The position numbers and the translations under genes were made by a program. Under the pieces are notes generated by a model. That model was not told where the DNA came from. It ran no database searches and saw nothing but the letters and a program-made list of their open reading frames with translations. Below, one piece after another: positions 16,476 to 24,220 of a stretch of 49,140 nt of DNA (within the stretch, counting starts at the first letter, position 1; the number at the start of each line of letters is the position of its first letter). The stretch spans positions 1 through 49,140 of the forward strand of contig JAJKHS010000039.1 of NCBI GenBank assembly GCA_021154885.1, in the 5' to 3' direction. The stretch is from Thermoanaerobaculum sp. GTDB lineage: Bacteria; Acidobacteriota; Thermoanaerobaculia; Multivoradales; UBA5704.

Positions 16476-18017
16476 ATGACCGTAGACACACTGACCCACG
16501 TTTCACGCGTCCTCGAGGCCCTCGGCGTCGAGGCTGAGAATCCCGGCGCCTTCGACGGCGACTGGATCCATACCCACGGCGAGCGCGTCGAGTCGCTCAA
16601 CCCCGCCACCGGTGAGCCCCTCGCCGCCGTGCGCCTGGCCACCGCCGGCGACTACGAGCGGGTGGCCGCCACCGCCGTCCGCGCCTTTCACGAGTGGCGC
16701 ACCTGGCCGGCGCCCCAGCGGGGCGAGGTCGTGCGCCAACTGGGCGACGAGCTGCGCCGCCACAAGGAGGATCTCGGCCGGCTGGTGAGCCTGGAGGTGG
16801 GCAAGATCGTCTCCGAAGGCCGCGGCGAAGTGCAGGAGATGATCGACATGGCGGACCTCGCCGTGGGCCTGTCGCGCCAGCTCTACGGCCTCGCCATGCA
16901 CTCCGAGCGGCCGAGCCACCGGATGTACGAGCAGTGGCACCCGCTGGGGCCGGTGGGGATCGTCACCGCCTTCAACTTCCCCGTCGCCGTGTGGGCCTGG
17001 AACGCCATGGTGGCGGCCGTCTGCGGCGACTCGACGATCTGGAAGCCCTCCCACCAGGCGCCGCTCACCGCCATCGCCGTCACCCGCCTGGCGCAGCGGG
17101 TGCTGGCCGCCAACGGCGCGCCGCCGATCTTCAACCTGGTCATGGGCGGCCGCACCGGCGTCGGCGAGCGGCTGGTGGCGGACCCCCGGGTGCCGCTCAT
17201 TTCGGCCACCGGCTCCGGCCGCATGGGCCGCGAGGTGGGCAAGGTGGTGGCTGACCGCTTCGGCCGCTCGCTGCTCGAGCTGGGCGGCAACAACGGCATC
17301 CTGGTGATGGACGACGCCGACCTCGACCTCGCCCTGCGCGCCGTCCTCTTCGCCGCCGTGGGCACCGCCGGCCAGCGCTGCACCACCACCCGCCGGCTGC
17401 TCCTGCAGCGCGGCATCGCCGCCGAGATGAAGCGCCGGCTGGTCGAAGCCTACGGCTCCGCCGCGATCGGCGATCCCATGGAACCCGACACCCTCATGGG
17501 ACCCCTCATCGACCAGACGGCCGTGGACAACATGATGGCGGCCCTCGAGCGGGTGAAGGCCGAGGGTGGCCGCATCCTCTACGGCGGCCGCCGGCTCGAC
17601 CGGCCGGGCTGCTTCGTCGAGCCGACGCTGGTCGAAGTGCAGAAGCCGCTGCCCATCACCTGCGAGGAGACCTTCGCCCCCATCCTCTACGTCTTCGAGT
17701 TCGGCGACCTGGACGAGGCGATCCGCCTCCACAACGACGTGCCGCAGGGGCTCTCCTCGGCCATCTTCACGTTGAACATGCGCTCGGCCGAGCGGTTCCT
17801 CTCCGCGGCCGGCAGCGACTGCGGCATCGCCAACGTCAACATCGGCACCTCGGGCGCCGAGATCGGCGGCGCCTTCGGCGGCGAGAAGGAGACGGGCGGC
17901 GGCCGCGAAGCCGGCTCCGACTCCTGGAAGGCCTACATGCGCCGCCAGACCTGCACCATCAACTGGGGCACCGAATTGCCGCTGGCGCAGGGGGTGGAGT
18001 TCAAGGTGGGGGCGTAA
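16476..18017 (+). CDS. Antiquitin-type aldehyde dehydrogenase (aminoadipate semialdehyde dehydrogenase)
   Basis: The 513-residue NAD-dependent aldehyde dehydrogenase strongly resembles ALDH7 (antiquitin), which oxidises alpha-aminoadipate semialdehyde in lysine degradation. Diagnostic stretches are EVGKIVSEGRGEVQEMID, TAFNFPVAVWAWN, LLELGGNN with general base Glu268, and GTAGQRCTTTRR with catalytic Cys302. The C-terminus has the ALDH7-type SGAEIGGAFGGEKETGGGRE and YMRRQTCTINW. ATG 16476 has AGGAG 9 nt upstream. The stop overlaps the next ATG (TAATG), so the small nucleotidyltransferase that follows may be co-transcribed. With the saccharopine dehydrogenase upstream it suggests lysine catabolism. 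Confidence 0.9.
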   Translation: MTVDTLTHVSRVLEALGVEAENPGAFDGDWIHTHGERVESLNPATGEPLAAVRLATAGDYERVAATAVRAFHEWRTWPAPQRGEVVRQLGDELRRHKEDLGRLVSLEVGKIVSEGRGEVQEMIDMADLAVGLSRQLYGLAMHSERPSHRMYEQWHPLGPVGIVTAFNFPVAVWAWNAMVAAVCGDSTIWKPSHQAPLTAIAVTRLAQRVLAANGAPPIFNLVMGGRTGVGERLVADPRVPLISATGSGRMGREVGKVVADRFGRSLLELGGNNGILVMDDADLDLALRAVLFAAVGTAGQRCTTTRRLLLQRGIAAEMKRRLVEAYGSAAIGDPMEPDTLMGPLIDQTAVDNMMAALERVKAEGGRILYGGRRLDRPGCFVEPTLVEVQKPLPITCEETFAPILYVFEFGDLDEAIRLHNDVPQGLSSAIFTLNMRSAERFLSAAGSDCGIANVNIGTSGAEIGGAFGGEKETGGGREAGSDSWKAYMRRQTCTINWGTELPLAQGVEFKVGA

Positions 18018-18454
18018 TGCGTGTAATCTCCGACATCGCCCATGAGTTCGCCTCGGCGCTGGCCGAGCGGCTGGGGGAAGAGTTGGTGCAGGTGGGGCTA
18101 TTCGGGAGTCGAGCCCGCGGCGAGGCGCGCTGGCGATCGGACTACGACCTCATGGTGGTGCTGCGCAACGCCTCGGGTGAGGCGCGGGATGCCGTCCATC
18201 GGCTGGCCACCACGCTGGAGCTCGAGCACAACGTCGACCTTTCGACCAAGATCGTGGATCGGGAGCGTTTCGAGCGGCTCCGGCGAACCTCCCTGCCGTT
18301 CTGGCGAAACTACGCGCGCGACGAGAGAGTGCTATGGCCACCGACGAGCTCGCAGAACGCAGGCCACCCCGGCGGACGAAGCTCTTCAGGGGTGAATCGC
18401 ACTCCCGCCGAAACGTCCTATGGCGAGCAAGGAGCAGATCCCGGTTCGCTCTGA
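18017..18454 (+). CDS. MNT-type nucleotidyltransferase domain protein
   Basis: The 145-residue protein has the minimal nucleotidyltransferase signature: GSRARG at residues 30-35 and SDYDLMV at 41-47, with the two acidic metal ligands. MNT proteins are usually antitoxins that AMPylate a HEPN RNase partner. Here no HEPN gene follows. The recognisable domain ends near residue 110 (YARDERVLW), and the remaining 35 residues look unconserved, as if the natural stop or the partner gene had been disturbed. It overlaps the aldehyde dehydrogenase stop by 1 nt. Confidence 0.7.
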   Translation: MRVISDIAHEFASALAERLGEELVQVGLFGSRARGEARWRSDYDLMVVLRNASGEARDAVHRLATTLELEHNVDLSTKIVDRERFERLRRTSLPFWRNYARDERVLWPPTSSQNAGHPGGRSSSGVNRTPAETSYGEQGADPGSL

Positions 18455-18605
18455 CGAATCCAGGGATGAGGCGCTGAGGCGGATCCGCGAGCGCTGGAAG
18501 GATCTCCCCGAGACCACACCTGAAGAGATCGACAGGTGGCTCAAAGAAGGTCGGCCCTGTGCTCGCAGAGCGCAAAAGGTGGACATGGACATGTTGCCCT
18601 GCTAA
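18420..18605 (+). CDS. Small hypothetical protein, 61 residues
   Basis: A short frame overlapping the end of the MNT gene by 35 nt. It is charged and predicted helical (EALRRIRERWKDLP, then TPEEIDRWLKEGR), reminiscent of the C-terminal helices of small antitoxins, but I do not recognise the family. It precedes a Phd/PIN pair by 21 nt and could be part of the same transcript. Existence is plausible rather than certain. Confidence 0.35.
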   Translation: MASKEQIPVRSDESRDEALRRIRERWKDLPETTPEEIDRWLKEGRPCARRAQKVDMDMLPC

Positions 18606-18626
18606 GATGTCTATCCGAGGAGCGCT

Positions 18627-18917
18627 ATGAACTGGAACATCGCCGACGCCAAGCAGAAGTTCTCCGAGCTCATCCGGGCGGCCGAGGACGAGCCCCAGTG
18701 GATCTACAACCGGGACAAGCTGGTGGCTGCCGTGATTCCGGGGGTCACCTTAGAGGAATTCCTGGCCTGGCGGAACGAACGGGAGCGGCCGTCGCTCGGG
18801 GAGGCCTTCGCCGAGCTCCGCCGCATTTGTGAGGAAGAAGAGTACACGTTCGAGAACCGGCCGAGCCAGGAGCGGCCGAATCCTTTCCCCGATGCTCTCG
18901 ACGAGCTTTCTGTGTGA
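18627..18917 (+). CDS. Phd/YefM-family antitoxin
   Basis: The 96-residue protein begins MNWNIADAKQKFSELIRAA, the DNA-binding N-terminus of Phd/YefM antitoxins, followed by a helical C-terminal part that would bind the toxin. It overlaps the following PIN gene by 26 nt, the usual order for a type II module. A GAGGAG-type site lies close upstream. It should neutralise the PIN RNase and autorepress the operon. Confidence 0.8.
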   Translation: MNWNIADAKQKFSELIRAAEDEPQWIYNRDKLVAAVIPGVTLEEFLAWRNERERPSLGEAFAELRRICEEEEYTFENRPSQERPNPFPDALDELSV

Positions 18918-19302
18918 CACGAACCTCCTCAGCGAGTTGGTGAGGAAGAGGCCGGACCCGGGGGTCGACCAATGGGCCCGGTCGATGAAACGGGTCGCGA
19001 TCAGCTCCATCACGGTTGAGGAGATCTTCTTCGGGCTGGCCTGGAAACCGAACCCGCGGGTCCGAAGCTGGTTTGAAGGGTTGCTGGAAGACTACTGCCA
19101 GGTGCTGCCCGTCACGGCCGAAATCGCGAAGCGGGCCGGCGAGTTGAGAGGCGTTTTTCAGGCTCGCGGCATCACCCGATCGCCAGCCGACATGATGATT
19201 GCGGCCACAGCTCAACTCCATCAGTTGACGCTCGTGACCCGGAACGCGCGCCATTTCATAGACTGCGGAATCTCGGTCTTGAATCCCTTCCGGGAGGAGT
19301 GA
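18892..19302 (+). CDS. PIN-domain ribonuclease toxin (VapC/FitB-like)
   Basis: The 136-residue PIN domain has acidic catalytic positions in CDTNLLSEL, TVEEIF and ADMMIAA, and ends with the FitB-like TRNARHF. PIN toxins cleave specific RNAs in a metal-dependent manner. ATG 18892 is chosen because it gives the canonical short N-terminus (MLSTSFLCDTN); an upstream in-frame start would add a Lys/Arg-rich extension read from antitoxin DNA. It pairs with the overlapping Phd-type antitoxin. Confidence 0.82.
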   Translation: MLSTSFLCDTNLLSELVRKRPDPGVDQWARSMKRVAISSITVEEIFFGLAWKPNPRVRSWFEGLLEDYCQVLPVTAEIAKRAGELRGVFQARGITRSPADMMIAATAQLHQLTLVTRNARHFIDCGISVLNPFREE

Positions 19303-19336
19303 GGGCGATCGCAGCTCGCGGCTTGCGTGAGAGCGG

Positions 19337-19429
19337 TCAGGTCGCGAGGCGCTGCCGCAGCTCCCGGACAATCTCACGGTCCGTAGCGTTCATTCCGGCC
19401 TTTTTGCCTTTCTTCGTTCCATTCGCCAT
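19337..19429 (-). CDS. 30-residue basic micro-ORF downstream of a YefM-type antitoxin
   Basis: ATG at 19427-19429 opens a 30-codon frame starting MANGTKKGKKAGMNATDRE and ending RQRLAT. It lies where a YoeB-type toxin gene would be expected after yefM, but is far too short for one. TACAAT (19436-19441) lies 6 nt before the ATG, overlapping the end of the antitoxin gene, the same leaderless-type spacing seen for the antitoxin itself. No homology recognised. Confidence 0.3.
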   Translation of the reverse strand: MANGTKKGKKAGMNATDREIVRELRQRLAT

Positions 19430-19433
19430 CGCC

Positions 19434-19703
19434 CTATTGTACGAGCTTCAGCTCCTCGACGCTCATCTCGAGGCCCTCCCCACGGCGGGCCTGGTCGAGC
19501 GCGAGCCAGAGCCGTTCCGCATTGCGCGGCGAGCGCAGCAAATGAGCGGTCTCCAGCAGCCCCTCGTATTCGGCCGCGTCGATCAGGGCGACGCGCTTGC
19601 CCCCGCGGCGGCTGATGATCACCACTTCGAGATGATCGGTGACGCGATCCATCAAGGAGGCCAACTTCTCGCGGGCGTGACTGTAGGTCGTCTCGATCGC
19701 CAT
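19434..19703 (-). CDS. YefM/Phd-family antitoxin without a recognisable toxin
   Basis: The 89-residue protein is a typical YefM/Phd antitoxin: TTYSHAREKLASLMDRV, then LEVVIISRRGGKRVALIDAAEY and a C-terminal helical segment. The ATG at 19701-19703 follows TACAAT by 6 nt, suggesting a leaderless transcript. No YoeB/Txe toxin follows; the next 100 nt hold only a 30-residue micro-ORF. It may be a solitary antitoxin left after toxin loss. Confidence 0.75.
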   Translation of the reverse strand: MAIETTYSHAREKLASLMDRVTDHLEVVIISRRGGKRVALIDAAEYEGLLETAHLLRSPRNAERLWLALDQARRGEGLEMSVEELKLVQ

Positions 19704-19750
19704 GACTCTATTGTACAGCCTTTCTGGACAAGTCGCCGTGCTCGCCGCCT

Positions 19751-20686
19751 CTACGGCGCCCCCGCCCCCAAAAACTCCCCCACCACCTGCACGAACTTCG
19801 CCGGCTCCTCGAAGAACGGCAGGTGACCGCTCTTCTCGAAGACCACGAAGCGGGAACCGGGGATCGCCTGGTGGATGCGCCAGGCGGTCGCCGGGGCGAC
19901 GTTCATGTCGTAGCGACCGGTCACGACGAGCGTCGGGAAATGATACTTCGGCAGCTCGGGGCCGAGGTCGAACCTCGCCAGGTCGGCATTCAACGCCTTG
20001 TTGACCTTCTCGTTGACCTGGACGTTGCTGCCGGCGAAGGCGAGGAAGGCGTCGCGGTTTTCCGGCGAGTAGAAGAGCATGGCGAAGTACTCCCGCATGC
20101 CGTCGGTTTTCGCCGCCGGGTCCCCCAGCTCGTCGGCGAAGGCCAGGGCGTTCTGGCGCGCCACCCCCTCGGGGAAGACGTCTTTGAACAGGAACAGCGT
20201 GTCGCTCCACTTGGGCGCCGCCGAGTCGACGATCAGCAGCCGCCGGATGTGCTCCGGATGGCGGGCGGAGTAGGCCATGACGAGATAGCCACCCCAGGAG
20301 TGTCCCAAGAGGTCGATCTTCTCGGCGCCCAAGTGCTGGCGCAGCGCCTCCAGGTCGGCGATCTGCTCGGCCAGGCCGGCCGTTCCATCGCCCCCGGCGG
20401 CGGCGGTGGAGCGGCCCGTCCCCCGCTGGTCGTAGACGACGACCGGCCGGTCTTTCGCCAGCTCTCCCCAGGCGTTCGAGACGTGCAGGTAGGAGTGATC
20501 GAACCCGGGCCCGCCGTTGGCGACCACGAGCGGCACCTTGGAAGGCGCGGCGGCGCCGAGGACCTCGTAGTACAGGGTGACGCCGCCCGCCTGAAAGGTC
20601 TTCCCCGTCTCCGCAGGAGCGGCGGCGAGGGCAGGCAGCCCTGCGGCAACGGCGAGGACCAGCACCAGCACGAAGCGTCGGAGCAT
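19751..20686 (-). CDS. Exported alpha/beta hydrolase, proline-iminopeptidase-like
   Basis: The 311-residue protein has a Sec signal peptide (VLVLVLAVAAGLPALAAA) and an alpha/beta hydrolase fold of the prolyl aminopeptidase type (family S33): oxyanion region NGGPGFDHSYL, YDQRGTGRS, nucleophile elbow GHSWGG with Ser130, and catalytic His in KSGHLPF near the C-terminus. The mature enzyme would act in the periplasm or outside, perhaps on peptides or esters; the substrate cannot be read from sequence. A GGAGGAGG site lies shortly before the ATG. Confidence 0.82.
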   Translation of the reverse strand: MLRRFVLVLVLAVAAGLPALAAAPAETGKTFQAGGVTLYYEVLGAAAPSKVPLVVANGGPGFDHSYLHVSNAWGELAKDRPVVVYDQRGTGRSTAAAGGDGTAGLAEQIADLEALRQHLGAEKIDLLGHSWGGYLVMAYSARHPEHIRRLLIVDSAAPKWSDTLFLFKDVFPEGVARQNALAFADELGDPAAKTDGMREYFAMLFYSPENRDAFLAFAGSNVQVNEKVNKALNADLARFDLGPELPKYHFPTLVVTGRYDMNVAPATAWRIHQAIPGSRFVVFEKSGHLPFFEEPAKFVQVVGEFLGAGAP

Positions 20687-20731
20687 GACGTTTCCTCCTC
20701 CTGCGGTTGATTCAAGCGTGGGAATTGTACT

Positions 20732-21625
20732 TCACGGCCCGGCCACCACCCGCAACCCACCCGGCACCACCGCCACCGCCACCGCCTCCCCGGCCGCCAT
20801 CGGCCGCAGCGGCTCGCCGCCGCCGTACATCGTCATCGCCCGGTCGATCGTGATCTCCGTCCGGCGGGTGGGAATCATCAGCACCTCCGGGTGCCCCACG
20901 TGCTTGCCGCTGTAGACCTTGGGAAAGACAGAGAGCAGCGTCCGCTTGGAGATCTCTTTCACGATCACGAGGTCCAGCAGGCTGTCGTCGATCCGCGCGT
21001 CCGGGGCGATGCGCATGCCACCGCCGAAGCGGGGGAGGTTGTTCACCACCGCGAACATCGCCTTCCCCTCGAAGGTGCCACCGTCGTGGACCACCCGCAT
21101 CCACGGCGGCTCGAAGGTGATGAGGGTGTGGATCACGGCGTAGAAATAGACCAGCGGCCCTTTCAGGATCTTCACCCCCTCGTTGGCGTAGCGGGTGACC
21201 TCGGAGTCGAAGCCCACGCCCGCGTAGCTGACGGAGTAGGTTTCCCCCACCCGGACCAGGTCGATGCTGCGGACCTCGCCGGTAAGAGCCCGCTCGACGG
21301 CCGGCTCCAGCTCCGGGGGAACGCCCAGCGTCCCAGCCAGGTCGTTGCCCGTGCCCAGCGGCACCACCCCGAGAGCGCAGGGGGTGCCGGCCAGACCCTG
21401 GACGACATGGTGCATCGTACCGTCGCCGCCCGCCACCAGCAGGCGCTCGACGCCGTCCTCGGCGGCCCGCCGCGCCTGCTCCCAGAGATCGGACACCTTG
21501 CGCGTCACCACCAGCCCCGCGCCGTGGCGCGAGGCCAGCACCCGGATGCGGTCGAGGTGGGCCCGGCCCGTGCCGCGCCCCGCGGCGGGATTGACCAGGA
21601 AACGAACGGCGCCCGGTGCCGCCAT
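20732..21625 (-). CDS. Diacylglycerol kinase-family lipid kinase (YegS/DgkB-like)
   Basis: The 297-residue lipid kinase has the opening NPAAGRG, the nucleotide-binding GGDGT at residues 66-70 and PLGTGNDLA at 89-97, followed by the C-terminal beta-sandwich domain with GGGEPL, close to the usual DGEPL motif. The family phosphorylates diacylglycerol, ceramide or related lipids at the cytoplasmic membrane face. The ATG follows the stop of the upstream symporter by 1 nt, so the genes are co-transcribed. Substrate is not assigned. Confidence 0.88.
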   Translation of the reverse strand: MAAPGAVRFLVNPAAGRGTGRAHLDRIRVLASRHGAGLVVTRKVSDLWEQARRAAEDGVERLLVAGGDGTMHHVVQGLAGTPCALGVVPLGTGNDLAGTLGVPPELEPAVERALTGEVRSIDLVRVGETYSVSYAGVGFDSEVTRYANEGVKILKGPLVYFYAVIHTLITFEPPWMRVVHDGGTFEGKAMFAVVNNLPRFGGGMRIAPDARIDDSLLDLVIVKEISKRTLLSVFPKVYSGKHVGHPEVLMIPTRRTEITIDRAMTMYGGGEPLRPMAAGEAVAVAVVPGGLRVVAGP

Positions 21626-21626
21626 C

Positions 21627-23126
21627 TCAGACCTCCATCACCGCGAGGACGTCGCCGTCGAGGACCGGCCGCTTCGTCATCGCCGTCACCGCGAGCAGCA
21701 CGGTGAACGAGGCGGCCAGGGCGATGGCGGCCGGCAGCGGGCCGGAGAGCCGGGGCAGGACGTGCTGCCGGCCCAGGATCTCCAGCCCGAGGCAGAGCAC
21801 CGTGCCGGTGACGATCGAGGCCGTGGCCGCGGCGGCGGTGACCCGCTGCCAGTTGAGCCCCACCGCCAGGGCCGGCGCCAGGGCGGCGCCGAAGGTGCCG
21901 AAGGCGAACGTCCCCAGCAGCGCGATCAGGTCGTTGTAGAACACGGCGAGCAGGGCCGCGGCGAGCGTCACGCCCACCGTGGCGATCCGTCCCCATAGCA
22001 GCTCGTTGCGCAGCCGCCGGCCCAGGGCGATGGGGAGGTCCCGGACCAGCACCGCCGCGCCCAGGTTGGTGAAGGAGTCGGCCGTGGACATGATGGCGGA
22101 GAGGATACCCGCGACGGCGAGGCCGGCCAGCGGCTCCGGGGCGAAGCCGAGCAGGAAGGCCGGCGTGGCATCGTCCGGCTTCTGGAGCGGCGCGAGCCTC
22201 CCCTGGGCCACGAGCGCCGGCACCGCGAGCCCCAGACCGAGCCAGATCAGCAGGCAGAGCACCTGCGAGCCCCCCAGCACCAGCGGCAGCCACTTCAGCC
22301 GCCGCGGATCGCGGATCATGTAGAACTTGTGGAGCATGTGCGGCTGCCCGAGCACGCCGACGCCGAAGACGAAGAAGAACCCCAGCGCCGTCAGGGTCGG
22401 CGTCCTGCCCAGCGGCTCCAGGAACTGGCGGCCGAAGCGGGGCGAGGCGGCGATGCTGTGGACGACAGCCCCGAACCCGCCGCCCGCGCTCATCGCGTAG
22501 ACGAACACCGCCACCGCCGCCAGCAGCATCAGAGCGCCCTGGAAGACGTCCGTGTAGACGCCCGCCATCATGCCGCCGGCGACACCGTAGAAGAGCAGGA
22601 CGGCGAGGCCGATGCCGACCGCGGCCGGAAAGCCCCAGACGCCCAGGGAGGCCCGCAGGCCGAGGACGGCCTCCGTCAGCGTCCCCAGGGCCAGGAGCTG
22701 GGCGCCGAGATAGCCCACGGACCCCACCAGGACGGCGACCGCCGCCGCGCCCGAGGCCGCCCGGCTGCCGTACCTGCAGAGGATCGCGTCCGGGATCGTG
22801 TAGACCTCCCGCACCTCGGCCAGCAGGCGCAGACGCTTGGCCACCGTCCAGCCCAGCAGCGCGGGCGTGAAGCCCACCGACAGGTTGATGAACAGCGAGG
22901 TGAGGCCGATGCGGTAGGTCAGCCCCGGACCGCCCAGGAAGACGAAGCCGGAGAACGCCGCCGCCATGGTGGCAAGGCCGGTGAACAGCACGCCCAGCCC
23001 CTGGCCCGCCACCCAAAAGTCCCGGGCGCTGCGGGTGCGGCGCAGCGACCAGACCCCGAGAGCGCCGCAGGCGAGGAAATAGACCAGCGCCGAAGCGACG
23101 ATCAGCGGGCGGTCGAGGATCGGCAC
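21627..23126 (-). CDS. Sodium:solute symporter (SSS family)
   Basis: The 499-residue integral membrane protein with about 13 predicted spans belongs to the sodium/solute symporter family. Recognisable parts are the N-terminal ARDFWVAGQGLG, the sodium-site region MAAAFSGFVFLGGPG, and the later ILSAIMSTADSFTNLG. PutP, PanF and ActP are relatives; which solute is carried cannot be decided. It follows a small four-span membrane protein with a 1-nt gap and precedes the lipid kinase, forming a three-gene operon. Confidence 0.88.
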   Translation of the reverse strand: MPILDRPLIVASALVYFLACGALGVWSLRRTRSARDFWVAGQGLGVLFTGLATMAAAFSGFVFLGGPGLTYRIGLTSLFINLSVGFTPALLGWTVAKRLRLLAEVREVYTIPDAILCRYGSRAASGAAAVAVLVGSVGYLGAQLLALGTLTEAVLGLRASLGVWGFPAAVGIGLAVLLFYGVAGGMMAGVYTDVFQGALMLLAAVAVFVYAMSAGGGFGAVVHSIAASPRFGRQFLEPLGRTPTLTALGFFFVFGVGVLGQPHMLHKFYMIRDPRRLKWLPLVLGGSQVLCLLIWLGLGLAVPALVAQGRLAPLQKPDDATPAFLLGFAPEPLAGLAVAGILSAIMSTADSFTNLGAAVLVRDLPIALGRRLRNELLWGRIATVGVTLAAALLAVFYNDLIALLGTFAFGTFGAALAPALAVGLNWQRVTAAAATASIVTGTVLCLGLEILGRQHVLPRLSGPLPAAIALAASFTVLLAVTAMTKRPVLDGDVLAVMEV

Positions 23127-23127
23127 C

Positions 23128-23565
23128 TCAAGCCCCCGTCCCGTGGGTGCCTGGACCCCGGGCCGCGCGGACCCGCTCCAGGTCCTCCGGAGAGAGGCCG
23201 AGCCGGTCGAAGGTGAGAGCGTAGGCGAGGCCCAGAACGGCCAGCGGCAGGGGGATCATGACGAAAATCATCAGCGCCGTGGCCAGCGGCAGGCCCGCCA
23301 CGTCCGGCCCGCCGTGAGGCAGCGCCAGGATCGCCGCCCACCCCGCCCCGAGGACCAAACCCAAGGCAAGGAGAGGTAGCCACAGGTGTCCCAGCCTTCC
23401 CGGCCTTCCCAGACAGTCGCGGCGCGCCGCGCCCAGGATCATCAAGGCGATGGGCAGGGCCACGCCGCCGGCGAGCGCGCCGATCCACGGCCAGCCCAGG
23501 CAGAAGGCGAGCAGAGCGGCCGGCGCGGCGAGCGCCAGCAGGACCAGGGCAAGGCGATGGGCCAA
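23128..23565 (-). CDS. Small four-span membrane protein, likely symporter partner
   Basis: The 145-residue hydrophobic protein has four predicted spans and a cytoplasmic C-terminus (FDRLGLSPEDLERVRAA). It sits directly upstream of an SSS transporter, a place often taken by small accessory subunits of such carriers. The start is TTG at 23563-23565, supported by AAGGAG 5 nt upstream and by TACAAT at 23590-23595 (minus strand), which places the transcription start downstream of the ATG at 23604. Function is inferred from position. Confidence 0.6.
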   Translation of the reverse strand: MAHRLALVLLALAAPAALLAFCLGWPWIGALAGGVALPIALMILGAARRDCLGRPGRLGHLWLPLLALGLVLGAGWAAILALPHGGPDVAGLPLATALMIFVMIPLPLAVLGLAYALTFDRLGLSPEDLERVRAARGPGTHGTGA

Positions 23566-23589
23566 AGGGGCTCCTTGAGAAACCCGGGC

Positions 23590-23595
23590 ATTGTA
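23590..23595 (-). promoter_or_regulatory. -10 element of the symporter operon
   Basis: TACAAT on the minus strand, with the AAGGAG ribosome site about 14 nt downstream. It overlaps the ATG at 23604 and so argues for the TTG start at 23565. Confidence 0.4.
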
Positions 23596-23633
23596 CCCCG
23601 GCATCGCCCCTCCAGCGCCCCTTCGGGGCGGAC

Positions 23634-23692
23634 CCTCACTCTCCCAACCCTCTCTCTCCCGGCCTCCCCCCCACCGACCGGGAGAGAGAGGA
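23634..23692. repeat. Palindromic repeat with CTCTCTCTCCCGG arms
   Basis: CTCTCTCTCCCGG and CCGGGAGAGAGAG form a perfect 13-bp stem with a C-rich loop. It is related in design to the second hairpin of the 5744-5899 element. It lies in the intergenic stretch 23604-23881, which holds three repeats and no gene. Confidence 0.65.
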
Positions 23693-23715
23693 CTTCAAGA
23701 AAAAACGGAGTTAGT

Positions 23716-23746
23716 GGCCGGCGGGACGCCGGCGGTCCCAGGGGGT
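23716..23746. repeat. Dispersed REP-like palindromic element, copy 2
   Basis: Identical over 31 nt to 2765-2795 (GGCCGGCGGGACGCCGGCGG followed by TCCCAGGGGGT). The stretch 23604-23881 around it contains no supported gene. Confidence 0.8.
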
Positions 23747-23764
23747 TCTTGCTTCTGCTTGTTT

Positions 23765-23827
23765 CTGACTAACCACTCCCTCTTCTCCCGGGATGAGGTC
23801 GGGAGAAGAGGGCCGGGGTGATGAGGG
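23765..23827. repeat. Dispersed palindromic repeat, copy 2 (inverted relative to 5744-5817)
   Basis: The blocks CTGACTAACCACTCCCTCTT (from 23765) and CGGGAGAAGAGGGCCGGGGT (from 23800) are the reverse complement of the flanking blocks of the element at 5744-5817. The centres of the two copies differ in sequence and length, so arms are conserved and loops are not. Confidence 0.75.
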
Positions 23828-23881
23828 TCCCCGACAGTGCGACTTGCCGGGAATCTGACCCAGTGAAACTATCATCCCCTC

Positions 23882-24211
23882 ATGCCCGCACCCCAGATCC
23901 AGATCCTCGTCTGCCTCAACGAGCGCCCCGCGGAGAGCCCGAAGCCGAGCTGCGCCGTCCGCGGGTCGCTCGCCGTCTACCACCGCTTCAAGGACCGGGT
24001 GAAGGAGCTCGGGATCCGCGACCGCGTCATGGTCACCCGCACCGGCTGCCTCAAGCACTGCAGCCAGGGGATCACCGTGGCCGTCTGGCCGTTCAACCTC
24101 TGGTACCGCGGGGTGACGGTGGAGGACGTGGAGGAGATCCTCCAGCGGACCGTGCTGGAGGATGGCCGCGAGGTCGAACGGCTGCGCATGCCGGACATCC
24201 CCTGGGAGTGA
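23882..24211 (+). CDS. Thioredoxin-like [2Fe-2S] ferredoxin
   Basis: The 109-residue protein has the thioredoxin-like ferredoxin fold with four cluster ligands in the expected spacing: Cys11 and Cys24 (12 residues between) and Cys56 and Cys60 in TRTGCLKHCSQG. The N-terminal strand ILVC and C-terminal YRGVTVEDVEEIL also match. It should carry a [2Fe-2S] cluster in the cytoplasm and act as a small electron carrier. It is a single-gene unit preceded by palindromic repeats and convergent with the AraC gene 9 nt away. The redox partner is not evident. Confidence 0.85.
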   Translation: MPAPQIQILVCLNERPAESPKPSCAVRGSLAVYHRFKDRVKELGIRDRVMVTRTGCLKHCSQGITVAVWPFNLWYRGVTVEDVEEILQRTVLEDGREVERLRMPDIPWE

Positions 24212-24220
24212 GGCTCCCCC

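Noticed and set aside
18343-18476. Alternative frame after the MNT gene starting MATDELAERRPPRR
   Set aside because: It begins where a HEPN partner might start but has no HEPN pattern and ends after about 46 Arg-rich codons; the 18420 frame looks more protein-like.
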